Origin: JAIKWW01 sp052169645
GTDB taxonomy: Bacteria > Bacillota > Clostridia > Peptostreptococcales > Anaerovoracaceae
NCBI GenBank assembly: GCA_052169645.1
Contig: JBQNCA010000016.1
Span: 1-38,165 of the forward strand
Direction: 5' to 3'
Length of the DNA: 38,165 bases
Shown: positions 8,288-16,307 of the stretch, piece by piece
Position numbering within the stretch: position 1 is the stretch's first letter
Layout: each line of letters starts with the position of its first letter
The notes under the pieces: generated by a model
What the model saw: only the letters and a program-made list of their open reading frames with translations
Told to the model about the DNA's origin: nothing
Databases searched by the model: none
Translations under genes and position numbers: made by a program

Positions 8288-9420
8288 CTTTCCTCCTCCC
8301 ATACCTTGCTTATGAGATTTTCCATATATAAAACCTGTTCCTCACTCATTTTTCTGTTGTTCTGCTTTTCAAAAAACTGCTCAAACAACTCCATGGGCGA
8401 AAGATTCTCCGCTCTGTCGATATCCTCTATGCTTTGTTCCCGACGAGTACGGCTGTTGTCGTAATCAATCTGCATAAGATTGGGATATACGGTTCTCAAT
8501 CTTCCTACCGCATCCGGAACATCCTCTTCATCTGTCAGTATAATTCTGAAATAGTCTTCGGTATTGAAGTCTTTATAAAAGCCTCGAGCTGTCAACTCCA
8601 TATAGCTTCCTTTAAGTTCCCTCATATCATGAAGGGGTAAAAGCTCTCTCTCCCGTATTTGAATCCGCCCTTTTTCCCTAAGCTCCACCAAGCTTGCGGA
8701 TTTTATATGATTTATTTCCGAAAAGGAATATTTCAAAGGGGTTCCGCAATATCTGATATGCTCCTTCCCGACATGCTGTGCACGATGAATATGCCCGAGC
8801 GCCGCATAATCAAAGGGAGCATATATCTCCGAGGATATATTGTCACTTCCTCCGACATGAATTTCCTCCGAATCCGATCTGAGCGCTCCGGTTACAAATT
8901 GATGTGAAAGCAAAATATTTCTCTTTGATTTATCTATATTCATATGCTCCACAACCTTGCGGACCGCATCATCATAGCTTTCTATATTTTCATCCTCATA
9001 ATATCGTCTGACATTTACAGGCTTTATAAACGGGAGCATATAAATTGCAAGTTCTCCGAAGGCATCGTTCAAAACCACAGGCTCAACCGTTCCGTTATAT
9101 GCAGGAGCTATATAAACTCCGCCGCCGTTCATCAGCCTTGCACCGAAAAACAGCCGTTCTGCGGAATCGTGATTTCCGCTTATAATAAATACTCGGAGCA
9201 TGCGGGAAGCCAGTTCATACAAAAAGTTGTCCAACAGGCTTACCGCTTCAGCCGGCGGAACCGGTTTATCATAGATATCTCCTGCAATAAGCACTGCTTC
9301 CGGTTTTTCTTCATCGATTATTTTAATAACTTCTTTTAAAATATGCTCCTGGTCCCGAAGCATCGAGAATCCGTTCAACTTTTTTCCAAGATGAAAATCA
9401 GATAAATGCAAAAATTTCAT
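8284..9420 (-). CDS. sbcD: SbcD, Mre11-like exonuclease subunit
   Basis: A calcineurin-like metallophosphoesterase of 378 residues, the nuclease partner of SbcC. The metal-binding motifs appear in order: DFHLGK (D8, H10), GDIYDK (D48), GNHDS (N83, H84, D85), a later SHQ histidine, and GHIHRAQ. Length and motif spacing are normal for the family. It is the first gene of a two-gene operon and its stop overlaps the sbcC start by 4 nt. The binding site is weak (AAAGAGGG). The promoter 130 nt upstream carries a LexA-type box, which points to SOS control. Confidence 0.95.
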   Translation of the reverse strand: MKFLHLSDFHLGKKLNGFSMLRDQEHILKEVIKIIDEEKPEAVLIAGDIYDKPVPPAEAVSLLDNFLYELASRMLRVFIISGNHDSAERLFFGARLMNGGGVYIAPAYNGTVEPVVLNDAFGELAIYMLPFIKPVNVRRYYEDENIESYDDAVRKVVEHMNIDKSKRNILLSHQFVTGALRSDSEEIHVGGSDNISSEIYAPFDYAALGHIHRAQHVGKEHIRYCGTPLKYSFSEINHIKSASLVELREKGRIQIRERELLPLHDMRELKGSYMELTARGFYKDFNTEDYFRIILTDEEDVPDAVGRLRTVYPNLMQIDYDNSRTRREQSIEDIDRAENLSPMELFEQFFEKQNNRKMSEEQVLYMENLISKVWEEER

Positions 9421-9550
9421 AACTACCCTCTTTGCCTGAATGATGTCGATTATTAAAAAGAATCCTCAAATCAGATAATAACCGCCGATTTTTATAAACC
9501 TCTCTCTAAGTAACGCTGTTTACAACTATTCTATCATACGAAGCTGTATC

Positions 9551-9564
9551 AGAACATCTGTTCT
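9551..9564. promoter_or_regulatory. LexA (DinR-type) SOS box at the sbcDC transcription start
   Basis: The minus-strand sequence A-GAAC-AGAT-GTTC-T is a perfect match to the Gram-positive LexA half-sites GAAC-N4-GTTC, and its four central bases also fit the RNRY pattern. It lies at about +1 to +14 of the predicted sbcDC promoter, a position where a bound repressor would block transcription. Confidence 0.8.
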
Positions 9565-9572
9565 TTAAAATA

Positions 9573-9601
9573 ATTATAGCACATTCATTTTCAGACGGCA
9601 A
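9573..9601 (-). promoter_or_regulatory. Predicted sigma-A promoter of sbcDC
   Basis: On the minus strand, TTGCCG (9596-9601) and a consensus TATAAT (9573-9578) are separated by 17 bp. The transcription start should be near 9566, giving a leader of about 145 nt. Confidence 0.75.
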
Positions 9602-9607
9602 GAAAAA

Positions 9608-9638
9608 AGAGAAGTGAGTATATAAAACCCGCTTCTCT
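9608..9638 (-). terminator. Terminator after rubrerythrin
   Basis: A 7-bp stem (9608-9614 with 9632-9638) with a 17-nt loop is followed on the minus strand by TTTTTCT. It lies about 85 nt past the rubrerythrin stop codon. Confidence 0.7.
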
Positions 9639-9724
9639 GAAAAATGAACCGACCTCCTCAGGTTAAACTTCGCTTCAACTTTTGGAGACCGGTTCAAAAA
9701 TGTCGATTACAAACTGTTTTTTAA

Positions 9725-10267
9725 TTATCCGAAATATCTTTCCAAGAGTCCCTGGAATGCCTTACCGTGGCGTGCTTCGTCACGTGCCATTTCATGAACC
9801 GTATCGTGAATAGCGTCGAGACCTGCTTCCTTAGCCCTCTTTGCAAGGTCGAATTTTCCTGCTGTAGCGCCGTTTTCAGCCTCCACTCTCATTTCGAGAT
9901 TCTTCTTTGTGCTGTCCGTAAGAACTTCTCCGAGAAGCTCTGCAAATTTTGCAGCATGCTCAGCTTCTTCAAGAGCAGCCTTTTCCCAGTAAAGTCCAAT
10001 TTCAGGATACCCCTCTCTGTGAGCAACTCTCGACATTGCAAGATACATACCTACCTCTGTGCATTCGCCTGTGAAATTTGCTCTCAAATCTTCCATGATA
10101 TCTTCACTTGAACCCTGAGCAACACCTACCACATGCTCTGCAGCCCAACTCATTTCACCTGACTGTTCGGTGAACTTGCTTGCCGGTGCATTGCACTGAG
10201 GGCACTTTTCAGGAGCCTGATCTCCTTCATGAACATAACCGCATACCTGACATACAAACTTAGCCAT
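9725..10267 (-). CDS. rbr: Reverse rubrerythrin (rubredoxin domain first), peroxide reductase
   Basis: A non-haem iron protein of 180 residues that reduces hydrogen peroxide (and in this subgroup often oxygen) to water in anaerobes. The rubredoxin-type domain is N-terminal: C6, C9, C22 and C25 in CQVCGY and CPQC. The four-helix diiron domain follows, with ExxH motifs at E101-H104 and E164-H167. This order is the reverse of classical rubrerythrin and is typical of clostridial NADH-linked forms. The ATG has GGAGG 6 nt upstream. It is monocistronic, with its own terminator and a promoter that contains an 18-bp palindrome, so induction by oxidative stress is a reasonable inference. Confidence 0.93.
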   Translation of the reverse strand: MAKFVCQVCGYVHEGDQAPEKCPQCNAPASKFTEQSGEMSWAAEHVVGVAQGSSEDIMEDLRANFTGECTEVGMYLAMSRVAHREGYPEIGLYWEKAALEEAEHAAKFAELLGEVLTDSTKKNLEMRVEAENGATAGKFDLAKRAKEAGLDAIHDTVHEMARDEARHGKAFQGLLERYFG

Positions 10268-10354
10268 AATTTACCTCCATTATTTTAATTATTAATATAT
10301 ATCAAGGTTTATACTTTTAATATAATTGTTTCAACCTTGTTTGCTTACGAGACG

Positions 10355-10381
10355 ATTATACCATACTTTTTTAAAAAAGTA
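10355..10381 (-). promoter_or_regulatory. Rubrerythrin promoter with 18-bp perfect palindrome
   Basis: A consensus -10 TATAAT (10355-10360, minus strand) lies just downstream of the perfect palindrome TACTTTTTTAAAAAAGTA (10364-10381), which fills the spacer and reaches the -35 region. The -35 itself is poor. A protein bound to the palindrome would control the promoter. It does not match the PerR or Rex consensus that I know. Confidence 0.6.
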
Positions 10382-10464
10382 ATACTTTCGTGCAAATTTT
10401 ATTAAAAAAATGCAAAAAATATAGTGTTTTTTTATACTTAAATACTTCTAACTATAAAAAAATA

Positions 10465-10506
10465 GAATCTGTCGTCAGGATTCGCTTATCCTGAAACGGC
10501 AGATTC
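10465..10506 (-). terminator. Terminator after cardiolipin synthase
   Basis: A long hairpin pairs GAATCTG (10465-10471) with CAGATTC (10500-10506) and TCAGGAT (10475-10481) with ATCCTGA (10488-10494), around a small internal loop. It is followed on the minus strand by TATTTTTTATAG. It lies 36 nt past the stop codon. Confidence 0.85.
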
Positions 10507-10542
10507 CGATATTTCCCAAAAATTTTTTTTACTTAATTATCA

Positions 10543-12114
10543 TTACAGCATAGGCGCAAACAGCCTCAATATCATAGCAGCCATGGCATATATAATCCCC
10601 TGTTTCTTATAATCGGCTTCGGTAAACTCCTTACAAAGTTCAAAGGTTTCCTGAAAATCCGCATATATGTCCTGCACTGAAGGATCCTTGTACAACAAGC
10701 TTGCACATTCATAATGCAGGTCGAGACTTCTGAAATCCATATTTATCGTACCTGCAACAGCGACGGTTCTGTCAGCCTCCATAAGCTTGGAGTGTACAAA
10801 TCCGTCCCGATACTCATAGATCCTCACTCCGTTTCGCATCAGCTCGGGACAATACGATTTAGTAAGTATATTTATAATTTTCTTATCCGGAATGCCGGGC
10901 AGAATAATTCTTACGTCCACTCCGCTCTGTGCGGCATGCTTAAGAGCATGGAGCATTTCATTATCCGGAATCAGATACGGTGTCATTATCCATACATGCT
11001 CGTCCGCACTGTTTATCACGTCCAAATAAACATTTTCCGCAACATTTGCAGCTTTATGAGGCCCGTCCGAATACGGCACCACAAATGCTCCGGTTTCAGT
11101 CTGAGACTCGGAATTGTTTCCAAGGTACCGAACATATTTATCACGACGAAGCCTATGTTCTGTGGAATTCCACATTTGAAGAAACATCATGGTATAAGAT
11201 CTCACTGCACTTCCTTCAAGCTTAAACCCCATATCTTTCCAATGTCCGAAGCGTTCTATGAGATTCAAATATTCATCGGCAATATTAAAGCCTCCGCTGA
11301 AAACCGTTGTACCGTCCGTTATTATCATCTTTCTGTGATCTCTGTTGTTATAATATATCGAAAACAAAGGCTTAACACGGGCAAACACCTTGGTCTTTAT
11401 ACCCATTTTGTTTAAAGTCCTGTAATAATATCTCGGCAAGGTGGTTGCACAGCCCAAATCATCATAAATCACTCTGATTTCAACGCCTTCACGCTGCTTT
11501 CGCTTCAGCACCTCCAGCACGCTGTTCCAAAAGAAGCCTTCTTCTATTATAAAAAATTCTATAAATATAAATTTTTTTGCATTTTCCAGAGCTTCAATAA
11601 TATCATCGAAAACCGCATCTCCCAACGGATAATATTTTACTCTCGTATCCGAGTATGCCGGGAAGGAATATCTTTCAAGATATCTCGCAGTCTTAATAAT
11701 ATCATGAGGCTGAGCCTCTATAAGTTTCTTAACCTGCTTCGAGCTTACTGCATACGGTTTGGTTTCCTCTATGGTTTCATTGAGGTGATGCTTTGAAAAA
11801 AAACTGCTCATACTCGTATTTGCATAAATATAAAGTATGCTTCCCATAACCGGCAAAAATGCCACCAGCACCGACCAAGACAGCTTATATGTAGGATTCG
11901 TTCTGCTGTTCATAATCCAGATTACCATCAAAAGTCCACAAAGCTCATAAGGTACTATATATTTGCTGTAATAAGTATGAACCTTCAAAAAGAGCCATAA
12001 CAGCAAAAACAGCTGCATAATCAAGAATATAATAACTAAAAAAAAGCGGCTGAAAATCACTTTATACAGCGGCTTCTTTATTCTTCGTATTGCCTGAATA
12101 CTTTCCTTTTCCAT
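10543..12114 (-). CDS. cls: Cardiolipin synthase (phospholipase D superfamily)
   Basis: A membrane enzyme of 523 residues that joins two phosphatidylglycerol molecules into cardiolipin. Hydrophobic segments at about 20-44, 56-69 and 78-98 anchor it. Two HKD motifs form the active site: H260, K262, D267 (HRKMIITD) and H441, K443, D448 (HSKLMEAD). The length is normal for the bacterial ClsA group. The start has a GAGGGGG binding site about 9 nt upstream. It follows nifS on the same strand after about 125 nt but ends at its own terminator. Confidence 0.93.
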   Translation of the reverse strand: MEKESIQAIRRIKKPLYKVIFSRFFLVIIFLIMQLFLLLWLFLKVHTYYSKYIVPYELCGLLMVIWIMNSRTNPTYKLSWSVLVAFLPVMGSILYIYANTSMSSFFSKHHLNETIEETKPYAVSSKQVKKLIEAQPHDIIKTARYLERYSFPAYSDTRVKYYPLGDAVFDDIIEALENAKKFIFIEFFIIEEGFFWNSVLEVLKRKQREGVEIRVIYDDLGCATTLPRYYYRTLNKMGIKTKVFARVKPLFSIYYNNRDHRKMIITDGTTVFSGGFNIADEYLNLIERFGHWKDMGFKLEGSAVRSYTMMFLQMWNSTEHRLRRDKYVRYLGNNSESQTETGAFVVPYSDGPHKAANVAENVYLDVINSADEHVWIMTPYLIPDNEMLHALKHAAQSGVDVRIILPGIPDKKIINILTKSYCPELMRNGVRIYEYRDGFVHSKLMEADRTVAVAGTINMDFRSLDLHYECASLLYKDPSVQDIYADFQETFELCKEFTEADYKKQGIIYAMAAMILRLFAPML

Positions 12115-12193
12115 AAAGTCCGCCCCCTCATATTTAAAATTTACGATACTTCCCGTATGAGTTTAAATATAGAAAAATTTTAGATATAAATAT

Positions 12194-12230
12194 GCAGCCG
12201 TGGATGTTGTTATATACAAAGCACAGCTGC
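12194..12230. terminator. Weak hairpin after nifS
   Basis: GCAGC-c-GTG (12194-12202) pairs with CAC-a-GCTGC (12222-12230) with one mismatch and a 19-nt loop. The T-run is good on the plus strand (TTTTTT at 12231) but poor on the minus strand, where it would have to stop the xdhC-nifS transcript. Partial readthrough into cls is possible. Confidence 0.45.
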
Positions 12231-12239
12231 TTTTTTACG

Positions 12240-13382
12240 TTAAGCTCTAAGCTCAGCTACAGTTTCTTTTACTACTTCTATAATTTTTTCGATTTCATCA
12301 GCTGTATTATATTTTCCGAGTGTCAATCTCAACGACCCGTGCGCCTGACTGTACGGCAGTCCGAGTGCCAGCAGTACATGGCTCGGATCTACCGAACCTG
12401 CCGAACAAGCGGAACCTGATGAAGCCGCCACTCCTTTCAGATCCAATGTGAACAGCAGTGATTCTCCGTCCAATCCGTCAAATGATACACTCAGATTCCC
12501 CGGCAGACGGGCATCCGGCTTTCCGTTAAGCTTTGCTCCGTCTATCTCAAGTATACCTGCTTGGAGCCTGTCTCTCATTGCCGATATTTTACGGCTTTTC
12601 TCTTTCATATCCGCACATGCTTCTTCCAAAGCCTGTGCCATTCCCACTATAAGTGCCGGATTTTCAGTTCCTGCACGATGACCTCTTTCCTGAGCTCCGC
12701 CGTCAATCAGATTTTCGGGATATAAATTTCTCTTGCAATAAAAAGCTCCCACAGCTTTAGGCCCGTGGAATTTGTGTGCAGACATCGACAGCATGTCTAT
12801 ATTTTCCGACTCCACATTTATAGGAAGAGTTCCTACAGCCTGAACCGCATCGGTATGAAACAGAACCCCTGATTCTCTGCAAATTTTTCCGATTTCCGCT
12901 ATAGGCTGAATCGTTCCCACCTCATTGTTCGCATACATCACCGAAACCATTGCCGTATCGGGTCTTATCGAGGCTTTTAAATCATCGGTACTGACCGTGC
13001 CGTATTCATCGACCGGTAAATATGTTACTTCAAAGCCTTCTTTTTCCAAGGTCTGCGCCGAATGAAGCACAGCATGATGCTCTATAGATGTCGTTATAAG
13101 ATGCTTCTTCCCCTTATCCGACAGTTTTTTCATTGTGCCCTTCAACGCCCAATTATCGGATTCCGAGCCTCCTGAAGTAAAATATATCTCCATAGCGGAA
13201 GCTCCGATGCATTTTGCTATACGTTTCCTTGCTGTTTCGACAGCCTGATGTGAATTTCTTCCTATATAATATACGGATGACGCATTGCCGTACTCATCCT
13301 TGAGATACGGCAGCATCGCTTCAAGCACACTGTCCGAAATGCGGGTTGTTGCTGCATTATCGGCATATATGAAGTCCCTCAT
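12240..13382 (-). CDS. nifS: Cysteine desulfurase (NifS/IscS-type)
   Basis: A PLP enzyme of 380 residues that removes sulfur from cysteine to form a protein persulfide. The PLP lysine is K204 in SAHKFHGPK, and the catalytic Cys326 sits in the loop SSGSACSAGS. Other typical segments are YADNAATT at the N-terminus and the HHAV histidine near 102. It lies only 6 nt downstream of xdhC, with AAAGG overlapping the xdhC stop region as binding site, so the two are co-transcribed. No iscU or thiI is adjacent. In Rhodobacter capsulatus the NifS4 desulfurase passes sulfur to the molybdenum cofactor held by XdhC, so that role is inferred here, though general Fe-S supply cannot be excluded. Confidence 0.92.
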   Translation of the reverse strand: MRDFIYADNAATTRISDSVLEAMLPYLKDEYGNASSVYYIGRNSHQAVETARKRIAKCIGASAMEIYFTSGGSESDNWALKGTMKKLSDKGKKHLITTSIEHHAVLHSAQTLEKEGFEVTYLPVDEYGTVSTDDLKASIRPDTAMVSVMYANNEVGTIQPIAEIGKICRESGVLFHTDAVQAVGTLPINVESENIDMLSMSAHKFHGPKAVGAFYCKRNLYPENLIDGGAQERGHRAGTENPALIVGMAQALEEACADMKEKSRKISAMRDRLQAGILEIDGAKLNGKPDARLPGNLSVSFDGLDGESLLFTLDLKGVAASSGSACSAGSVDPSHVLLALGLPYSQAHGSLRLTLGKYNTADEIEKIIEVVKETVAELRA

Positions 13383-13388
13383 AATTTA

Positions 13389-14429
13389 TCACCTTTCAGT
13401 TCCGTCCTCTATAAGCGCATACATGATGCCTCCGCAAACCATTCCCTCGGATTCTGCAACCTCACCTGTCATATCTATAAATACTCTCTTATATCTTCCC
13501 GTTCCGATTATATCTATGGCATCCCTGATTACGGCTCCCTCACTGCATCCGCCGCCTATGCTTCCCGTAACCTTACCTGCGGGACTTACCGCCATCTTTG
13601 CACCTGTTCCTCTCGGAGTTGATCCCTTTGCCTGTATTACAGTAACTATGGCCTTAGGCTCATGATTTTCCGCCAGATATTCTATCATGTCCATATCGAG
13701 ATCCGAAGCATTTACATATCTGCTTCCGTCCGAATTTTTTTCAGGCAGACGCTTAAAGGCTATAATTTCAGCTAATATGGAAACTGCAATTTCTGCGGGT
13801 GTGACTGCCCCGATAGACAATCCTATAGGCGTTGATATACGTTCTATATAATCGGTATTGTAGCCTTCGCCTGCAAGCATTTCCAACAATCCTTTTACCC
13901 TGCGGCGTGAGCCTATAAGTCCTAAATATGTAGGCTGTTTTCCGGGAAGTATCGCTCTCAGACAATCCGCATCATGAACATGTCCTCTGGTGATTATCAC
14001 AACGTAATCATACGGAGTTATATTGAGCTTTTTTATATTGTTTTCAAACGAGTCGCAAAGAACTTCCTTTACCCATGGAAATCTGTCCGTATTTGCAAAT
14101 GCAGGTCTGTCATCACACACATACACGTCAAAACCCGATTTCGCCGCAAATTCACACACGGGAAGTGCTATATGTCCTGCACCCAAAACGATAAGACGCT
14201 CTCTCGGAAGTACGGGTTCGGAAACTGCAAAATCGTCACCCGACTTCATACCTGTGGCAGCCACCTGCTTAAAGCCCTTTGCATCTACAAATTCTGTAAC
14301 CTTATCCAAGTGCCTTTCCATTCCGGTTGCAATATCGCCTTCATCTCCTCTTATCATCGTATTGATGGATACACCTTCTCCCTCGGCAATTTTTTCCAAA
14401 AGCTGTGCATAAATATTTTTATACTCCAT
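13389..14429 (-). CDS. xdhC: XdhC/CoxI-family molybdenum hydroxylase maturation factor, permuted domain order
   Basis: A protein of 346 residues. The Rossmann-like XdhC C-type domain comes first, at about 77-225 (VLGAGHIALP nucleotide-binding loop at 81-90). The XdhC/CoxI domain comes last, at about 259-342, with the conserved GGGCSEG (Cys295) and VCGG (Cys332). In classical XdhC this order is the opposite. A 70-residue N-terminal segment without a clear match precedes them. XdhC proteins bind sulfurated Moco and insert it into xanthine dehydrogenase-type hydroxylases. No such hydroxylase gene is in the window. The start is supported by AGGAGG 8 nt upstream. It is first in an operon with nifS. 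Confidence 0.85.
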   Translation of the reverse strand: MEYKNIYAQLLEKIAEGEGVSINTMIRGDEGDIATGMERHLDKVTEFVDAKGFKQVAATGMKSGDDFAVSEPVLPRERLIVLGAGHIALPVCEFAAKSGFDVYVCDDRPAFANTDRFPWVKEVLCDSFENNIKKLNITPYDYVVIITRGHVHDADCLRAILPGKQPTYLGLIGSRRRVKGLLEMLAGEGYNTDYIERISTPIGLSIGAVTPAEIAVSILAEIIAFKRLPEKNSDGSRYVNASDLDMDMIEYLAENHEPKAIVTVIQAKGSTPRGTGAKMAVSPAGKVTGSIGGGCSEGAVIRDAIDIIGTGRYKRVFIDMTGEVAESEGMVCGGIMYALIEDGTER

Positions 14430-14613
14430 TTCCGCTTCCTCCTGAAAACAGCTTTACTATTCTCTTTTAAAATCTGAGTACCTCAAAACAGATATTCAAA
14501 ATTTCCGATAAATCGAGTTCATAAAAGCTGCTGTTACATATATTAAAAAAAATCAATAACCATATTTCAATCCGCAAAATCGGACAAAAGCTATTATACC
14601 TGCGCTTTAATTT

Positions 14614-14622
14614 ATTATAACA
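14614..14622 (-). promoter_or_regulatory. Possible extended -10 promoter of xdhC-nifS
   Basis: TGTTATAAT on the minus strand is an extended -10 element without a clear -35. A second TATAAT lies at 14593-14598. Which is used cannot be decided from sequence. The leader would be about 160-180 nt. Confidence 0.35.
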
Positions 14623-14657
14623 TAATATCATTACTGCAATATCGGGTTCATATAAAA

Positions 14658-14680
14658 AACCTGCCCCCTAAGGGCAGGTT
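14658..14680 (-). terminator. Terminator after the cold-shock gene
   Basis: A 9-bp perfect stem (14658-14666 with 14672-14680) with a 5-nt loop is followed on the minus strand by TTTTATATG. It starts 26 nt past the csp stop codon. Confidence 0.88.
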
Positions 14681-14705
14681 CACGATGTCGTTATATCTTA
14701 CAGAA

Positions 14706-14921
14706 TTACTCCTGTACATTTACATTAATAGCTCTCTGCTTAGATCCGTTGTTAGGATCGGGTTCTATATCGTAAGTAACCTTATCCCCTTCGTTTAAAG
14801 TCTTAAATCCATCCTTTGAGATAGCTGAAAAATGAACGAATATATCGTTATCTGATTCATTGTCATGGATAAATCCGTATCCCTTCTGCGCACTGAACCA
14901 GCTTACAACTCCGCTGCTCAT
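14706..14921 (-). CDS. csp: Cold-shock protein (CspA family RNA chaperone)
   Basis: A small OB-fold protein of 71 residues that binds single-stranded RNA and DNA. RNP1 is KGYGFI and RNP2 is DIFVHFSAI. I chose the ATG at 14921 because AGGAGG lies 6 nt upstream and the protein then begins at the usual family position (MSSGVVSWF); the frame stays open upstream to 15005, but that part is leader. The leader contains a small hairpin (CATCC-ATAAA-GGATG), of the type that can tune translation of csp mRNAs with temperature. It has its own promoter and terminator. Confidence 0.95.
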   Translation of the reverse strand: MSSGVVSWFSAQKGYGFIHDNESDNDIFVHFSAISKDGFKTLNEGDKVTYDIEPDPNNGSKQRAINVNVQE

Positions 14922-15020
14922 TCGTAACCTCCTGTCGCATCCATCTTTGTAGTTCCAATATTTCAGCTTTGGGCATCCTTTATGGATGTGCAAATGCAAA
15001 AACATTTCATTGATACGCTT

Positions 15021-15049
15021 AATCTAACATAGTCTTTAAGCTATGTCAA
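15021..15049 (-). promoter_or_regulatory. Predicted csp promoter with embedded inverted repeat
   Basis: Consensus TTGACA (15044-15049) and TAGATT (15021-15026, extended by TGT) are 17 bp apart on the minus strand. The spacer contains the inverted repeat ACATAG-N8-CTATGT (15027-15046). The transcription start would lie near 15014. Confidence 0.7.
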
Positions 15050-15090
15050 GTATACATGGTTTTAGTTGGCTTAAAAAAGTTAGCTTTCTC

Positions 15091-15978
15091 TTATTTTATC
15101 CTTAAATTCCTGTATTCGCCCGGAGTGCAGTCATAATGCCTCAAAAAAAGTTTGTTGTAATAGCTCTGCTGAGCAAATCCGCATGATTTAGCTACGGTCG
15201 AAATACTCTCTCTCGTATCCTCCAAAAGTCTGCAGCTTACCTCCAAACGGTACAGATTTAGAAAATCAACGGGAGACTGCCTGAGATACTGCTTAAATAT
15301 CTTACAGCACTTGCTCCTGCCGACCCCTCCCGAAGCAGCTATATCATCAAGAGAAATTCTTTCATTGAAATTATCATATATATATTGAACCATTCTTCGC
15401 TGAACGGCTACATCAGGATCAATATAGACAATATTGTTAAACGATTCCGAACCGTACTCAATATAAAGTCTGCCGAAAAGTCTGAATATGCAAGCTATAA
15501 GCTCAAACTCCCATGCAGGCGGACGATCGATTTCCAGCATTTCCAATTCATCCGAAAGACTGCATATATCATTGATTCCGGCATCTCCGAAAAAAAGCCT
15601 CTGTCTGAAGCCGTCATCGGACAGCATATCATTTATATAGCTTTCATAAAGCTTATGCTCTCTGGAAATTACTTTCGGATTTATGAGCAAAACCGTATAT
15701 TTACAACTTCTGTGATTTGCCGGATATGTTCGATGCATCTGCTTTTTATTTATAAAAAATACATCTCCCGCTCGCAGGATAAAATCCTGTCCGTTTACAT
15801 GACAGTACATTTCTCCGCTCTTTATCCTTATCAGCTCTATATCCTCATGCCAATGTGCCAACGTTTCATAGCTACGTCCTGCGATAAATTCTTTCCGCTC
15901 AACTGTCAGCAGCTGCTCCGCTTCATTATGATGAACCACCGATGCGGCTTCTTCTTTCAATTTCAATTCTGTCATCAT
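15091..15978 (-). CDS. AraC-family transcriptional regulator with N-terminal cupin sensor
   Basis: A 295-residue regulator. Residues 20-120 form a cupin-like ligand domain, with a His-rich HWHED motif near 43 and a GDVFFINKKQMHR strand typical of AraC sensors. The last 100 residues hold the double helix-turn-helix; the second recognition region has GFAQQSYYNKLF and the final CTPGEYR motif. It is leftward, just upstream of csp, and divergent from the small membrane protein gene at 16308. The inducer and targets are unknown. ATG codons at 15978 and 15975 are both possible; GAGG lies 12-15 nt upstream, which is a long spacing. Confidence 0.88.
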   Translation of the reverse strand: MMTELKLKEEAASVVHHNEAEQLLTVERKEFIAGRSYETLAHWHEDIELIRIKSGEMYCHVNGQDFILRAGDVFFINKKQMHRTYPANHRSCKYTVLLINPKVISREHKLYESYINDMLSDDGFRQRLFFGDAGINDICSLSDELEMLEIDRPPAWEFELIACIFRLFGRLYIEYGSESFNNIVYIDPDVAVQRRMVQYIYDNFNERISLDDIAASGGVGRSKCCKIFKQYLRQSPVDFLNLYRLEVSCRLLEDTRESISTVAKSCGFAQQSYYNKLFLRHYDCTPGEYRNLRIK

Positions 15979-16307
15979 GCAGCTCTACAACCTCGTTTCT
16001 ATAAATCAAAATACTATAATATTAAATATTTATATTATTTTACCATTTTCTTCTGTCTTAATATACTATTATATTACTATACAATATATATGATTACAAT
16101 TATTATTTCTTTACTTTACCTTTAAAAGAATGTACCGACGTCGTTTTTCTTTTTCAATTTAAAATCAATTATATGGTTCTAAACATACACAGCCTGTCCT
16201 TATTTTAAAATTTATATATATGTAATGATAAAATAATTGAAATTTACATGCCGATATGTTTTAATAGAAATATGTGGAAAAAGCAACGTACAGGAGGGTA
16301 GATCTTT
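15979..16307. other. 329-nt divergent intergenic region
   Basis: Very AT-rich DNA between the leftward araC-type gene and the rightward membrane protein gene. It contains the rightward promoter at 16237-16265. No gene, clear operator or repeat beyond AT-rich runs was found. Confidence 0.5.
16237..16265 (+). promoter_or_regulatory. Predicted promoter of the small membrane protein gene
   Basis: TTGAAA (16237-16242) and TTTAAT (16260-16265) are 17 bp apart, with TGT before the -10. The transcription start would be about 36 nt before the ATG at 16308. Confidence 0.5.

Larger units (their letters stand above)
9421..9724. other. 304-nt intergenic region between rbr and sbcD
   Basis: This stretch holds the rubrerythrin terminator (9608-9638), a second imperfect hairpin (9645-9657 with 9684-9696: 7 bp, a 2x2 internal loop, then 4 bp) in the rubrerythrin 3' region, and the sbcDC promoter with its LexA-type box. 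The sbcDC -35 element abuts the rubrerythrin terminator T-run. No gene is seen; a 63-codon leftward frame here is explained by these signals. Confidence 0.65.

Noticed and set aside
9506..9697. 63-codon leftward open frame between rbr and sbcD
   Set aside because: It spans the rubrerythrin terminator, the sbcDC promoter and the LexA-type box, with no binding site of its own.
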